Source: a candidate division LCP-89 bacterium (GTDB lineage Bacteria > Electryoneota > B3-LCP). From it: a DNA stretch of 64,000 nt. The translations under genes were made by a program, and so were the position numbers. The stretch spans positions 35,303-99,302 of the forward strand of contig JALGVT010000014.1 in NCBI GenBank assembly GCA_025774555.1. Reading direction: 5' to 3'. Of the stretch, positions 43,443-52,833 are shown piece after piece. The notes beneath the pieces are model-generated. The model saw only the letters and a list, made by a program, of their open reading frames with translations. It did no database searches and was not told where the DNA came from. Within the stretch, counting starts at the first letter, position 1, and the number at the start of each line of letters is the position of its first letter.

Positions 43443-45287
43443 TCAGGGGATCTTTCTCCGCTTTAAATGAACCATCAAAACTGATACATCAGAGGCGCGT
43501 ACTCCCGGCAGGCGCGACGCCTGTCCCAGAGTTTGCGGTCTGACTTTATCCAGAGATCTGCGGGCTTCATTTGAGAAAGCTTTAACTCCCAGATAATCGA
43601 ATCCAGGGGTAATACTATATTTTTCCATCTTTCTGAATGCTTCAACCTGAGCTTCCTGTCTGGAAAGATATCCCTCGTACTTAATCTCAAGCTCAGCATG
43701 AAATGCTGATTCTTTGTTTTTCTGGATGATTTCTTTAAGTTCTGCAGGTATAGCGAACTGCTGCGTAAGAATTTTAAGATCATACTCGGGTCTTTTCAGC
43801 AAATTCGCTGCGTTTGCCGTTTTTCCATTTAGTCTTACTGTCGTTCCTCTCAACATCTTTAGAATATCTCTTTTTTTAGCAATACTCGCAGCAATAGAAT
43901 TGTGATATGTATCACATTGAAGCCCTATTTCTCTTGAGACCTTAAGTAGGCGCTGGCGGGCGTTATCCTGCCTTAACAAGAGCCTGAATTCGGCTCTTGA
44001 AGTGAACATACGGTATGGTTCTTCAGGCACTTTATTGACCAAATCGTCGATGAGAACGCCGCTATATGCCTGATCTCTACCCAGAATAATCGGTTCTTTC
44101 CCATGCAGCGACCTGGCGGCATTTATGCCTGCCATCAATCCCTGCGCTGCAGCCTCTTCATACCCGGAAGTCCCGTTGATCTGTCCGGCTAAGTAGAGGT
44201 TATCTATCATCCGGCATTCAAGAGATAAGGAAAGCTGATCTGCAGGAAAGACGTCGTACTCAACTGCATATCCAGGACGGTTCATTTTCACTTCTTCTAA
44301 ACCAGGCACTGTTTTTAGAGCAGCATATTGAATCTCTTCTGGCAGTGAAGAAGAAAAACCGTTGATATAGTATTCATCTGTATCAAGTCCCTCCGGTTCC
44401 AAAAAGAGCTGGTGCCGGTCACGGTCGGAAAAGCGGACTATTTTATCTTCTATAGAAGGGCAGTAACGGGGACCTGTTCCCTTGATCCTGCCTTGAAAAA
44501 GTGGTGAACGATCCAGCCCACTCCGCAATATATCATGGGTTCTCGGATTGGAATAAGTCAGATAGCACGGAACCTGTGGCAGTCTTTCGCTTGGTGGATT
44601 ACTTGAAAACCAAACCGGCTCTTCGTCTCCGTCCTGTCGCTCCATTACATTGAAATCAATAGACTTGCCATCCAACCTTGATGGAGTACCCGTCTTGAAT
44701 CGAAGCCGTCTCAGACCTAATGCTTCCAGCTTGTCTGACAACCCAACGGCAGGCTTTTCATTTATTCTGCCCGCCTCTTTAGACCAATCCCCAATATAAA
44801 TTATACCATTCCAAAAGGTTCCGCCACAGAGAATGACTTTTTTACCATAAACCTCTCCCCCGCTCCTGGTCTTCACTCCTGCGGCTTTTCCTTCCAATAA
44901 TATCAGATCTATTACTTCGTCTTCTAATAAGTCCAATCCATCTGTATTGCCGATCACATCACACATTATTTCAGTATATCTTCGTCTATCGCACTGGGCT
45001 CTCGGCGACCAGACAGCAGGACCCTTTGACAGATTCAACATACGAGATTGGATAACTGATCGATCGGTAACAATGCCCATAATTCCACCTAAAGCATCGA
45101 TCTCTTTAACGAGATGCCCCTTTGCCAATCCTCCAATAGCAGGATTGCACGACATTTCCGCTAAACGCGCTTTATCCTGCGTAATCAGCAGAGTGCCGCA
45201 TCCCAGGCGAGCGCTTGCTGAAGCAGCTTCACAACCAGCGTGCCCTCCTCCCGCAACTATCACATCGTATTTCGTCTCTATTGCCAT
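43443..45287 (-). CDS. mnmG: tRNA uridine-5-carboxymethylaminomethyl modification enzyme MnmG (GidA)
   Basis: The 614-residue FAD protein has the dinucleotide motif VIVAGGGHAGCEAASASARLG, CNPAIGGLAKGHLVKEIDALGG, GTFWNGIIYIGD and PSIEDKIVRFSDRDRHQLFLEPEG. The C-terminal helical domain ends SNEARRSLDKVRPQTLGQASRLPGVRASDVSVLMVHLKRR. With MnmE, encoded directly upstream, it modifies wobble uridine 34 of several tRNAs. Normal length. Confidence 0.95.
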   Translation of the reverse strand: MAIETKYDVIVAGGGHAGCEAASASARLGCGTLLITQDKARLAEMSCNPAIGGLAKGHLVKEIDALGGIMGIVTDRSVIQSRMLNLSKGPAVWSPRAQCDRRRYTEIMCDVIGNTDGLDLLEDEVIDLILLEGKAAGVKTRSGGEVYGKKVILCGGTFWNGIIYIGDWSKEAGRINEKPAVGLSDKLEALGLRRLRFKTGTPSRLDGKSIDFNVMERQDGDEEPVWFSSNPPSERLPQVPCYLTYSNPRTHDILRSGLDRSPLFQGRIKGTGPRYCPSIEDKIVRFSDRDRHQLFLEPEGLDTDEYYINGFSSSLPEEIQYAALKTVPGLEEVKMNRPGYAVEYDVFPADQLSLSLECRMIDNLYLAGQINGTSGYEEAAAQGLMAGINAARSLHGKEPIILGRDQAYSGVLIDDLVNKVPEEPYRMFTSRAEFRLLLRQDNARQRLLKVSREIGLQCDTYHNSIAASIAKKRDILKMLRGTTVRLNGKTANAANLLKRPEYDLKILTQQFAIPAELKEIIQKNKESAFHAELEIKYEGYLSRQEAQVEAFRKMEKYSITPGFDYLGVKAFSNEARRSLDKVRPQTLGQASRLPGVRASDVSVLMVHLKRRKIP

Positions 45288-45303
45288 CTATCCAAATTGC
45301 TAT

Positions 45304-45319
45304 TGTTTCACGTGAAACA
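45304..45319. promoter_or_regulatory. parS partition site
   Basis: TGTTTCACGTGAAACA is the perfect 16-bp ParB-binding palindrome. It lies in the 42-base gap between mnmG and mnmE, close to the predicted origin, as in many bacteria. parA and parB are not in the window. Confidence 0.92.
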
Positions 45320-45329
45320 CTCGTTGACA

Positions 45330-46736
45330 TCACTTCCCAATACAAAAATCGGAAAATATCCGCCTTATAACGTCCTCGTTGGTTACTTCACCTATGATTT
45401 TGCCTAAGGCGTCCACTGCCTCTCTCAGGTCAGCAGCGATTAGCTCCTCTCCCTCGCCCCTATCTATAACACCAAGCGAACGATCAATCGCCTCCCTTCC
45501 TATCCGGACGCAATCTAGATGACGATCCCTCGTGATAACACCGTCAGTAATATTTTCCGTTCCTTCAGGCAATAACCTTTCCAATACGGCGCTTTTAATC
45601 TTCTCTAAGCCTATTCCTTTTAGCGCTGAAACGGTTATGCAATCATTCTTCAGTTGCTCTTCCCCACCCCCTAATAGATCTGCTTTGTTCCCTATAATCA
45701 ATGACTTACCCTCGATATCTTCAGATGGCAATTGTGAATGTGCTTCATGTAAGTCTATCACCCATAAAACAATATCTGAGCTTTTTACCGCATGCCTGGC
45801 TTTCTCAACTGCAGTTACATCAGGGCCTGAAAAATCGGCAGACTGACCAGCGGTATCAATCAGCCTTATCGTCAAACCGTCCCAATCGATTATAGCTTCT
45901 ACCGCATCACGCGTCGTGCCGGGTGTTTCGTGAACAATCGCCCGTTCTTCTCCGGTTAACATATTGAATAATGTGGACTTGCCAACATTTGGCGCGCCTG
46001 CGATAACTACTGTTGCGCCCTCTCTCGCCAGTCTCCCCCTGATAATACTATGTTCAAGCATCGTTAGATCATCCTTGATGGTATTCAGACTCGCTTGAAC
46101 CTCTTCCCTATCTATAACGGGAAGGTTCTGTTCGATAAAATCGATCTCTAACTCGATCAAGCCGCACATCTCTGTCAATCTGTTGCGTATTTTCTCTATC
46201 CTCTTGGATAACGCACCCTCTCGTTGAAGAATCGCGGCGCGATGCGATAGTTCCCCGGTCGATGCGATCAAATCGGCAATTCCCTCGGCCTGCGTCAGAT
46301 CAATTCTTCCATTTAAGAACGCACGTTTCGTGAATTCTCCGGGCTCTGCTGTTCTAGCACCGTTTTGACAACATCTCTCTATCGTAAGTGAAACTATGTG
46401 AGGGCTTCCGTGCAGGAAGAACTCCACGGAATCTTCGCCTGTATAGCTCTTTGGACTCCTGTATATTACGCATAGGGCGTTGTCTAAAAGCGTCCCATCA
46501 CTCTTCTGTAATTCTACAAATAACAGCCTCTTCGGCTCCGCCGCATCAACTGCTCTCTTGTTCTTGCAGATTCCAGCGGCTATATTAACGGCATTTCTCC
46601 CACTTAGACGCACTATGGAAATAGCGCCCACTCCTTTAGGCGTTGCCTGCGCCACTATCGTGTCTCTGCTTTTATAATAATCACGATTCACTTCTGATCC
46701 ATTAAAAAACGCTGATCTTACATGTTTTGTCTTCAT
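45330..46736 (-). CDS. mnmE: tRNA modification GTPase MnmE (TrmE)
   Basis: The 468-residue protein has an N-terminal tetrahydrofolate-binding domain (DTIVAQATPKGVGAISIVRLSGR, then YTGEDSVEFFLHGSPHIV). The inserted G domain has GAPNVGKSTLFNMLTGEERAIVHETPGTTRD, DTAGQ and IGNKADL. It ends in the FCIGK motif. The family usually begins just before DTIVA, so the extra 22 residues may be untranslated; a GTG near 46693 is an alternative start. The long start lies 8 bases from MITE copy 5, which separates it from yidC. Confidence 0.93.
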   Translation of the reverse strand: MKTKHVRSAFFNGSEVNRDYYKSRDTIVAQATPKGVGAISIVRLSGRNAVNIAAGICKNKRAVDAAEPKRLLFVELQKSDGTLLDNALCVIYRSPKSYTGEDSVEFFLHGSPHIVSLTIERCCQNGARTAEPGEFTKRAFLNGRIDLTQAEGIADLIASTGELSHRAAILQREGALSKRIEKIRNRLTEMCGLIELEIDFIEQNLPVIDREEVQASLNTIKDDLTMLEHSIIRGRLAREGATVVIAGAPNVGKSTLFNMLTGEERAIVHETPGTTRDAVEAIIDWDGLTIRLIDTAGQSADFSGPDVTAVEKARHAVKSSDIVLWVIDLHEAHSQLPSEDIEGKSLIIGNKADLLGGGEEQLKNDCITVSALKGIGLEKIKSAVLERLLPEGTENITDGVITRDRHLDCVRIGREAIDRSLGVIDRGEGEELIAADLREAVDALGKIIGEVTNEDVIRRIFSDFCIGK

Positions 46737-46744
46737 TAAAAAAG

Positions 46745-46908
46745 GGGCTGTCCCAAAAGCCTATAAACTGTCATTATCCCATAGGGATCCCTACGGGACG
46801 AACGAAGTGTGGTAATCTCTTAAGACTTGTAAAACATGAGATTGCCACGTCATCAGCCGGACGGTTGATTCCTCGCAATGACGTTGTTTTCTTCTTTTGG
46901 GACAGCCC
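46745..46908. repeat. MITE-like element, copy 5
   Basis: At 164 bp this is the longest copy, with perfect 15-bp inverted ends. It carries both nested palindromes: a 22-base one in the left arm (46777-46798) and an 18-base one in the right arm (like copy 4, with one change). It lies between yidC and mnmE inside the operon. Confidence 0.92.
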
Positions 46909-46933
46909 CTTTTCTCAATCTGTTTGTTCGCTC

Positions 46934-48664
46934 TTACTTGGTGGCAGCCTGTACTGGATTTTCGTCCTTCTTCTTCAGATAGGTTTGTTGTAAGTAGGTC
47001 CAAAGGTTAAATAAAGCGTAATACAGCGACAACCCCGAAGGGAAGTTGTTAAATATCAGCACCATAAAAACAGGCATCATGTACATCGTTGCCTTCTGCT
47101 TGGGGTCGGTGATCATCACCTTGCTCATCAACATCTGCGTAGCTCCCATAAAAATCGGCAGCAGCGCTATGTGGCTTCCATAGAGCGGAATACTGAAGGG
47201 TAGATGCGTAATTATGTCCGGCGCCGACAGATCTGTAATCCAGAATATAAACGGCGCCTGCCTCAATTCAATCGTGGACCTGAATATGATGAATAGCGCG
47301 TACAGCAGCGGCATCTGCAACATGGTGGGCCAGCAGCTTGAAAAGGGATTGACGCCCTCCTCCTTGTAGAGGTTCATCATCGCCTTATTCATTTTTTCGG
47401 GTGTGCCTTTATACTTCTCCTGAAGCTCCTTTATCTTCGGCTGAAGCGCAGACATGCGGCTCATCGACTTGGTCGATTTATGAGTCAGTGGCCAAACCAC
47501 TATTTTCACCAGAATCGAGAATATTATCAATACAAGCCCGTAATTTGGTATGACCTTATGCAGGGCTTTAAGAGACCATAATATCGCCTTGCTGAATGGC
47601 TCTATGACAGCCCAGCCCCAGTTCATAGTCTCCTCAAGGTAGGGATTTACCGAATTGAGGATATTCTGGTCAATCGGTCCGCAGAAAATAGTGAATTCTC
47701 CGCCACCCTGACTCAACAGCCCGTCCATTCTAAGAACCGTTCTATAGACCTTGGGGCGGTGCTTACCCATCTTTGGCTGAGCTTCAATACCAAATCTAAC
47801 GCCGTTTGCTTCCTGGTTCAGGGGCAGGATAGCAACCTCAAAGTACTTGTTTCGCTGTGCAATCCATTCTGTCCTGCCGCTTGCTTGACCGGATAGGTCT
47901 TTATCTCCCTTACCTTTGAATGTTTCGAGTTCGCCTCCCATGTAGGCATATGCTTCAGAATAATATATATCCTGGGCGGTATCCGCTTCTGTGATCGCCA
48001 ACCCTGATCCCCATTCCACTTCATAGTAAGGATCAAGTCCTGCTATACTGCCGGCTTCAAGCTTCATTCTAAACTGATACTCGTCGCCTCGAAAAACAAA
48101 TCTCTTCGTAATCCAGCTTCCGTTGTGGCTCTCGGCACGCAAAGTCAGACTGCCCTCTCCGGATTCATCAATGAAAAGCTCTCTTTTGTCTGGACTGAAA
48201 CGAAGATGGCGTGTATCGACTATACTGCCATGCGCAAATATAGTAACGTTCAGATTATCGTCCGATCCCTCACGGACGATCTGGACGCTTTCTCCGTTCA
48301 TGTCTTTGTAATTATATAGACTTGCCCCGACGAGAACGCCTCCTCTCGTGGAAAAAGCTAAGTTATAGAGGGGCGTTTCGACGAATACCTGCTCAGGATT
48401 TTCTTCCCGAAGAAAACCGCCTGTGTCCAGCAGCTCTTCACCGCCGCCGCCAACCGCCTCAGAGAATATTTCAACCTGAGCCGGTTCGGGGCTCAGATCC
48501 CGGGGTGGGGTGGAGGCGGTTATCGAATCAGCTCTGAATGATTGCGTATATTCCTGAGCCACGTCTGTTATTTCCTGCGGCGGCATTACCATTTTATAAT
48601 AATACGGCAGCAGGATGATAACCATGATTATCAAGCCAAAGGCGAATACTGTTTTCTTATCCAT
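46934..48664 (-). CDS. yidC: Membrane protein insertase YidC
   Basis: The 576-residue protein has an N-terminal helix (FAFGLIIMVIILLPYYY) and a large periplasmic beta-sandwich (about 50-340). The conserved insertase core (about 365-560) contains NYGLVLIIFSILVKIVVWPLTHKSTKSMSRMSALQPKIKELQEKYK, MPLLYALFIIFRSTIELRQAPFI and MVLIFNNFPSGLSLYYALFNLW. It inserts membrane proteins with or without SecYEG. Gene order rpmH-rnpA-yidD-yidC is the standard one. Confidence 0.95.
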   Translation of the reverse strand: MDKKTVFAFGLIIMVIILLPYYYKMVMPPQEITDVAQEYTQSFRADSITASTPPRDLSPEPAQVEIFSEAVGGGGEELLDTGGFLREENPEQVFVETPLYNLAFSTRGGVLVGASLYNYKDMNGESVQIVREGSDDNLNVTIFAHGSIVDTRHLRFSPDKRELFIDESGEGSLTLRAESHNGSWITKRFVFRGDEYQFRMKLEAGSIAGLDPYYEVEWGSGLAITEADTAQDIYYSEAYAYMGGELETFKGKGDKDLSGQASGRTEWIAQRNKYFEVAILPLNQEANGVRFGIEAQPKMGKHRPKVYRTVLRMDGLLSQGGGEFTIFCGPIDQNILNSVNPYLEETMNWGWAVIEPFSKAILWSLKALHKVIPNYGLVLIIFSILVKIVVWPLTHKSTKSMSRMSALQPKIKELQEKYKGTPEKMNKAMMNLYKEEGVNPFSSCWPTMLQMPLLYALFIIFRSTIELRQAPFIFWITDLSAPDIITHLPFSIPLYGSHIALLPIFMGATQMLMSKVMITDPKQKATMYMMPVFMVLIFNNFPSGLSLYYALFNLWTYLQQTYLKKKDENPVQAATK

Positions 48665-48667
48665 AAT

Positions 48668-48901
48668 CTACGGCTCGTCAACTCCTCCCGGGTTGAAGGG
48701 ATTGCAGCGCGCCAGGCGCCATAACGCCATCATGCTGCCTTTTATAAGACCATGTTTGACCAGCGCTCGTCGCGCGTAAGTGGAACACGAAGGATAAAAG
48801 CGACATTGTCCACCCAGGCTCACACCGAAAGTCGCGCGGTACAGGTCAAGAATCATCACGCCTGTCCTTGATGGCAGCTTGATAAGCTGTGATGAGATCA
48901 T
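48668..48901 (-). CDS. yidD: Membrane protein insertion efficiency factor YidD
   Basis: The product is 77 residues from the ATG at 48899-48901, which matches the family length. An ATG at 48854, with AAGGA 8 bases upstream inside rnpA, would give 62 residues and is possible. Core motifs: GGQCRFYPSCSTYARRALVKHGLIKGSMMALWRLARCNPFNPGGVDEP. It assists YidC and ends 3 bases before the yidC start. It overlaps the end of rnpA. Confidence 0.85.
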   Translation of the reverse strand: MISSQLIKLPSRTGVMILDLYRATFGVSLGGQCRFYPSCSTYARRALVKHGLIKGSMMALWRLARCNPFNPGGVDEP

Positions 48902-49195
48902 CCTCAACACTTCTGTAGCTCTCTGTCTGTCTGTTGAAGGTGATGATAACCTTTCCTGTCCGCTCAAATTTATCCCGGTTCCTTCTGAAAGCTTCCCTTG
49001 CCCAGCGTTTATGTCGGTTTCTAACATGTGCTTTCCCAAGCTTCTTTCCCACTAAAACGGCAAACCTTAACCGCTTTTCGGGTAAAAAAAAAGAGTGAGC
49101 GCGCCACAACGCGCACGCCGACCCTTTTTCAGCGTTTCCCTGATTTCTCTGTTCAGCTTTATTCGCGTATCACGCGGAAACTTTTCACATTTCAT
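48846..49195 (-). pseudogene. rnpA: Ribonuclease P protein component, frameshifted at a T9 run
   Basis: The N-terminal part, from ATG 49193-49195, reads NREIRETLKKGRRARCGALTLFF, a good RnpA start overlapping the end of rpmH. The C-terminal part, in another frame to 48846, reads LPEKRLRFAVLVGKKLGKAHVRNRHKRWAREAFRRNRDKF, including the RNR signature. The frames meet at nine T residues (minus strand; A9 at 49084-49092). One base gained or lost restores a protein of about 116 residues. RnpA is essential, so an assembly error or slippage is more likely than loss. Confidence 0.85.
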
Positions 49196-49331
49196 CGGAA
49201 ACAGTTAGCCTCTTACGTCCTTTGGCTCTGCGTCGCGCAAGCACCTGGCGTCCGTTTGCCGTTGACATCCGTTTGCGAAATCCGTGCTTATTGGCGCGTT
49301 TGCGTCGGCTTGGCTGGTAAGTCCGTTTCAT
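49185..49331 (-). CDS. rpmH: 50S ribosomal protein L34
   Basis: The 48-residue protein begins [18 protein letters not shown] and continues [30 protein letters not shown]. This is the complete L34 family sequence, strongly basic, with the normal KRTYQPS start. It is the first gene of the leftward origin operon, and rnpA overlaps its stop by 11 bases. Confidence 0.97.
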   Translation of the reverse strand: MKRTYQPSRRKRANKHGFRKRMSTANGRQVLARRRAKGRKRLTVSDEM

Positions 49332-49635
49332 TTATTTCCCTCACTAGATTTTTATTAAGATTGTAAATATAATAAGAATATAATCGAGAATCAAGTCATT
49401 CTCAAGTTTTTTGGAAAAAGAAATTGTAAAGCGTTTCTCTTAAATTGCGTTATACTGAAGAATTTGCTACTATTTTATCACGGTTTAAACAGATATACCA
49501 GACTGCAATTCACTCGTGAATATTTTTCGGCGAACGACCAGTTTTTTACTTGACTTTCAACTGGTTTTTATCTATATTTTTCTGAAGGCGTATTTTAGCC
49601 TGAATGTTTTCTATGTGCTGATATATCAATTATTT
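49332..49635. other. AT-rich rpmH-dnaA intergenic region with dnaA promoter
   Basis: These 304 bases separate divergent leftward and rightward gene blocks and are very AT-rich. They hold promoter elements for dnaA (49550-49578) and presumably for rpmH. No perfect DnaA box is present. The region is a candidate for part of the replication origin, together with 50986-51263. Confidence 0.5.
49550..49578 (+). promoter_or_regulatory. Sigma-70-type promoter of dnaA
   Basis: TTGACT (49550-49555) and TATATT (49573-49578) are spaced by exactly 17 bases, 58 bases before the dnaA ATG at 49636. Confidence 0.6.
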
Positions 49636-50985
49636 ATGAAAAGCGATTATAAAGAAATCTGGCAGCAAGTCCTGGACAGCGTCCAACAGAAGATTCCTCA
49701 CGAGAGTTTTCTGACCTGGTTCGGACCTTTGCGTTGCCTCGACAGCGACAATAGTATCCTTAATATCGGCGTCCCCAACCGCTTCTTTTATGAATTCCTC
49801 GAAGCACACTACCGTAAACAGATATCTGAGGCTATTGAAGAAATTTCCAGCGGCGATCTTAAAATCAAATACCATATCATGCCTGCCGCTAAATCCGGGA
49901 AGGTCAGCCCAAAATCGCAGATTATTGAACCCGTCAACCGCCCCTTGAGCGGCTATGACGAAAAAACGCAGATAAATCCGCGTTATTCATTTGACAACTT
50001 TGTTGAAGGTGATGGTAACTCCTTCGCCAAAGCTGCCGCTCTTGCGGTGGCGGAAGCGCCGGGCAAAACGCCTTTCAATCCCTTGTTTATTTACGGTTCC
50101 ACCGGATTGGGCAAGACACATCTGTTGCAGGCAGTCGGCAATTTTGCCGTCTCTAATAAAAAGGCAAAACGGATACTTTTCGCTACCAGCGAGAAGTTCA
50201 TGAATGATTTTATTTTCGCTATTAAAGCTTACAAAACAACTGACTTTTCGCGCACATATCGTTCTGTGGACATACTGCTTCTGGATGATATCCAGTTCTT
50301 TCAGGGAAAAGAACGAACACAGCTTGAATTCTTTCACACTTTCAACTCGCTATACCAGGCAGGAAAACAGATTGTTTTAACTTCAGACCGTCCACATAAA
50401 GAGCTTGATGATTTCGATAAAAGGCTGATCAGTAGAATAGGGTGGGGGCTAGTATCGGATATCCAGCCTCCCGATTTTGAAACTCGTCTCGCGATTGTAC
50501 AGAAACGAGCCGACCAGGAAGGAATCTCACTGCCCGATGACGTAGCTGAATTTCTCTCGCGTTCCATCAAGGAAAATATCCGCGAGCTGGAAAGCGCTAT
50601 GATTCGCCTCGTTGCGCACTGTTCGATCACCGGAACAGATCTGAATCTCCCGCTCGCTAAGGAAGTTCTGAAAGATCTAATACAAGAACCAATAATTGTT
50701 ATAAGCATCGACTTAATCCAGCACCAAGTAGCCGATCATTTTAAAATACCTTACGATTCATTGATTGCACGAAATCGGAAAAAAGACGTTGCCCATGCGA
50801 GGCAGATTGCTATGTTTCTTTGCACAGAATTGACCAACTCTTCGCTGCAAAGCATTGGTCTTCATTTCGGAAACAGAGATCATTCTACCGTAATTCACGC
50901 CAGAAACATGATCAGTCATGAAATCACTTCCAATACTGAATTCGGAAAGGAGATTGATAAACTCCGAGCGAAGATGAGTGGATAA
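49636..50985 (+). CDS. dnaA: Chromosomal replication initiator protein DnaA
   Basis: The product is 449 residues from ATG 49636 (MKSDYKEIWQQVLDSVQQKIPHESFLTWF); an in-frame extension upstream spans the promoter and is rejected. Domain I about 1-80; AAA+ domain III with Walker A FIYGSTGLGKTHLLQAVG, Walker B VDILLLDDIQFF and sensor SDRPHKELDDFDKRLISRIGWGL; domain IV with the DNA-binding signature HFGNRDHSTVIHA. It binds origin DnaA boxes and opens the duplex. It is the first gene of the rightward block. Confidence 0.95.
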   Translation: MKSDYKEIWQQVLDSVQQKIPHESFLTWFGPLRCLDSDNSILNIGVPNRFFYEFLEAHYRKQISEAIEEISSGDLKIKYHIMPAAKSGKVSPKSQIIEPVNRPLSGYDEKTQINPRYSFDNFVEGDGNSFAKAAALAVAEAPGKTPFNPLFIYGSTGLGKTHLLQAVGNFAVSNKKAKRILFATSEKFMNDFIFAIKAYKTTDFSRTYRSVDILLLDDIQFFQGKERTQLEFFHTFNSLYQAGKQIVLTSDRPHKELDDFDKRLISRIGWGLVSDIQPPDFETRLAIVQKRADQEGISLPDDVAEFLSRSIKENIRELESAMIRLVAHCSITGTDLNLPLAKEVLKDLIQEPIIVISIDLIQHQVADHFKIPYDSLIARNRKKDVAHARQIAMFLCTELTNSSLQSIGLHFGNRDHSTVIHARNMISHEITSNTEFGKEIDKLRAKMSG

Positions 50986-51263
50986 CTCTGTTGGCAAGTT
51001 GTTGAAACGTCTTGATAAATTACCAGATATTAACATTATTATCACACTCGCTTAACCCTCTGTTCATAACAACGAAATAGTCAACAATTCACGGCTGTTT
51101 CCTAACAAATTATCAACGACTTATTTATTCTTAAAAACAGTTGTTTCGAATAGTTTTGAACAAATTCACAACGCTTATTACTACTATTATTTTATAAACA
51201 TATAAATAATATTAACCATTACAATCCGTCTGGTATATCATCAGGCAAATTCAGGAGTAAGGC
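50986..51263. other. dnaA-dnaN intergenic region, origin candidate
   Basis: These 278 bases hold degenerate DnaA-box-like sequences: AGTGGATAA at the dnaA end (50977), TTATCAACG (51110) and AAATTCACA near 51160. An AT-only stretch (about 51176-51218) could act as an unwinding element. The last 20 bases contain the AGGAG ribosome site of dnaN. Confidence 0.45.
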
Positions 51264-52385
51264 ATGAAGTTTAAAGTTTCACAGGAACCACTTCTACATG
51301 GAATATCTAAAGTCGCTGCCGTAGTTCCTTCAAGAACCCCACTCACCTTTCTGTATAATATTCATGCTGTCCTAAAAGGTAACGAATTAACCTTGACAGC
51401 ATCAGATGGTGATGTTTTCCTGATCACAACGGTTGACGTTGAAGGCAATGATGACGGGTCTATGCTCGTGCCGGTTCGTCCATTGCAGGAACTTCTTCGC
51501 GAGCTTCCCAAAATGGAAATAGAAGTGGAAACCACCGAGGAACAGCATCTGTTCATTAGAACGGACAAAGGTGAATTTACCATTCCCGGTGAAGATCCAT
51601 CAAGATATCCCGCGGCACCGGAAGAAAAACCACCCCAGAAACTCACCTTCACATCCGAAGATCTTAAGGCGGTGCTAGAGCAGACAACTTTCGCAGTCTC
51701 ACACGATGAGTTGCGTCCTGCTCTGACTGGCTTATTGATGCAGTTCACCGCAAACGAGCTGCGCTCAGTTGCAACTGATGGACACCGTTTGGTCAAGCTG
51801 ATCAAAGAACGCCCTGACGCCGATAGCAGTAAACAAGAAGACGTCGAAGTCATCGTTCCCCTGCGCACTCTCAACCTGCTGCAGAGAAACCTTGAAGACA
51901 CTAAAGGGATTGACGTCTATCTTGCCGTCAACCGTGTCGTTTTCGACACGGGGGATCTGGTGATAACCAGTAAGGTTATCGAGGGTAAATTCCCAGCTTA
52001 TGATGCGGTTATACCACAGGATAATCCCAACCACCTGCAAATCGACATAGAGCCTTTCGCTGCCGCGGTAAAACGCGTCTCTATTTTTGCCAATCAGATT
52101 AATAAGCTGGTTGTGCTGGGGCTCTCCGGAGATGGATTAGTAATCTCCGCTGAGGACCCTGACAGCGGAAGAAAGGGTCAGGAAAAAATCGAAGCAACTT
52201 TTCAGGGAGAAGATTTGGAAATTGGCTATAATGCCCAATATCTCCTTGAAGCACTCCGCCATGTTCCTAATGATTCCGTCGATCTTCGATTCGGTTCGGC
52301 AACATCAGCCGGTGTGTTGACTCCGTCCGAAAAGAAAGAGGGAACGGATCTTCTGCTTCTCCTCATGCCTATTAGACTGCAATGA
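51264..52385 (+). CDS. dnaN: DNA polymerase III beta subunit (sliding clamp)
   Basis: The 373-residue protein has three repeated clamp domains (about 1-120, 125-245, 247-373): LTLTASDGDVFLITTVDVEG, TFAVSHDELRPALTGLLMQF, RSVATDGHRLVKL and GYNAQYLLEALRHVPNDSVDLRFGS. It ends LLLLLMPIRLQ, like the usual LIMPMRL terminus. It forms the ring that tethers the replicase. AGGAG precedes the ATG. Confidence 0.95.
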   Translation: MKFKVSQEPLLHGISKVAAVVPSRTPLTFLYNIHAVLKGNELTLTASDGDVFLITTVDVEGNDDGSMLVPVRPLQELLRELPKMEIEVETTEEQHLFIRTDKGEFTIPGEDPSRYPAAPEEKPPQKLTFTSEDLKAVLEQTTFAVSHDELRPALTGLLMQFTANELRSVATDGHRLVKLIKERPDADSSKQEDVEVIVPLRTLNLLQRNLEDTKGIDVYLAVNRVVFDTGDLVITSKVIEGKFPAYDAVIPQDNPNHLQIDIEPFAAAVKRVSIFANQINKLVVLGLSGDGLVISAEDPDSGRKGQEKIEATFQGEDLEIGYNAQYLLEALRHVPNDSVDLRFGSATSAGVLTPSEKKEGTDLLLLLMPIRLQ

Positions 52386-52455
52386 GATGAGAAATACAGA
52401 ACAGATAGAACCATAAGTTCTCAGAGAGTAGGAACTCATAACCTGACTAAAAACA

Positions 52456-52773
52456 ATGCGTAAAAGGGAAAAGCGGCATTTGTTGAAGCCATCTCCCCAT
52501 GTGACTTTGGGCGCCGCTTTAAAAAAGGCGATCAGCACGCCTGCTGTACGCCGGCACATAAGAGCGGCTGAAGTCTTTGAAGATTGGGAGACGTTCGTTG
52601 GACCCGCGGTTGCAAACCACGTACAGCCGGAATCCTTCGAGAAGGGGATTCTCACCCTCAGAGCTGATTCATCAGTCTGGCGCCAGCAAGTTATACTGAT
52701 GAAACCACAACTCCTGGACCGAATCTCGGGAAAGCTTAAAACGCATAAGGTCCGGGAGCTTCGCGTTAAATAA
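52456..52773 (+). CDS. dciA: DciA-type replicative helicase loader (DUF721)
   Basis: The 105-residue DUF721 protein contains AALKKAISTPAVRRHIRAAEVFEDWETFVGPAVANHVQPESFEKGILTLRADSSVWRQQVILMKPQLLDRI, with the W-x-x-x-VG and S-x-W-x-Q-Q family positions. DciA loads DnaB where DnaC/DnaI are absent. Its place just after dnaN is typical. Confidence 0.87.
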   Translation: MRKREKRHLLKPSPHVTLGAALKKAISTPAVRRHIRAAEVFEDWETFVGPAVANHVQPESFEKGILTLRADSSVWRQQVILMKPQLLDRISGKLKTHKVRELRVK

Positions 52774-52833
52774 ACAGTTAATTCCGCATCATCATTCCTG
52801 CGGATACAATGCAAAACAGAGGGATAAAGTTAA

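Noticed and set aside
43901..43916. TGTGATATGTATCACA palindrome
   Set aside because: It fits the CRP pattern but lies deep inside mnmG coding sequence, so it is probably not a regulatory site.
49516..49635. In-frame extension upstream of dnaA
   Set aside because: It overlaps the promoter at 49550-49578, and DnaA family starts match the ATG at 49636.
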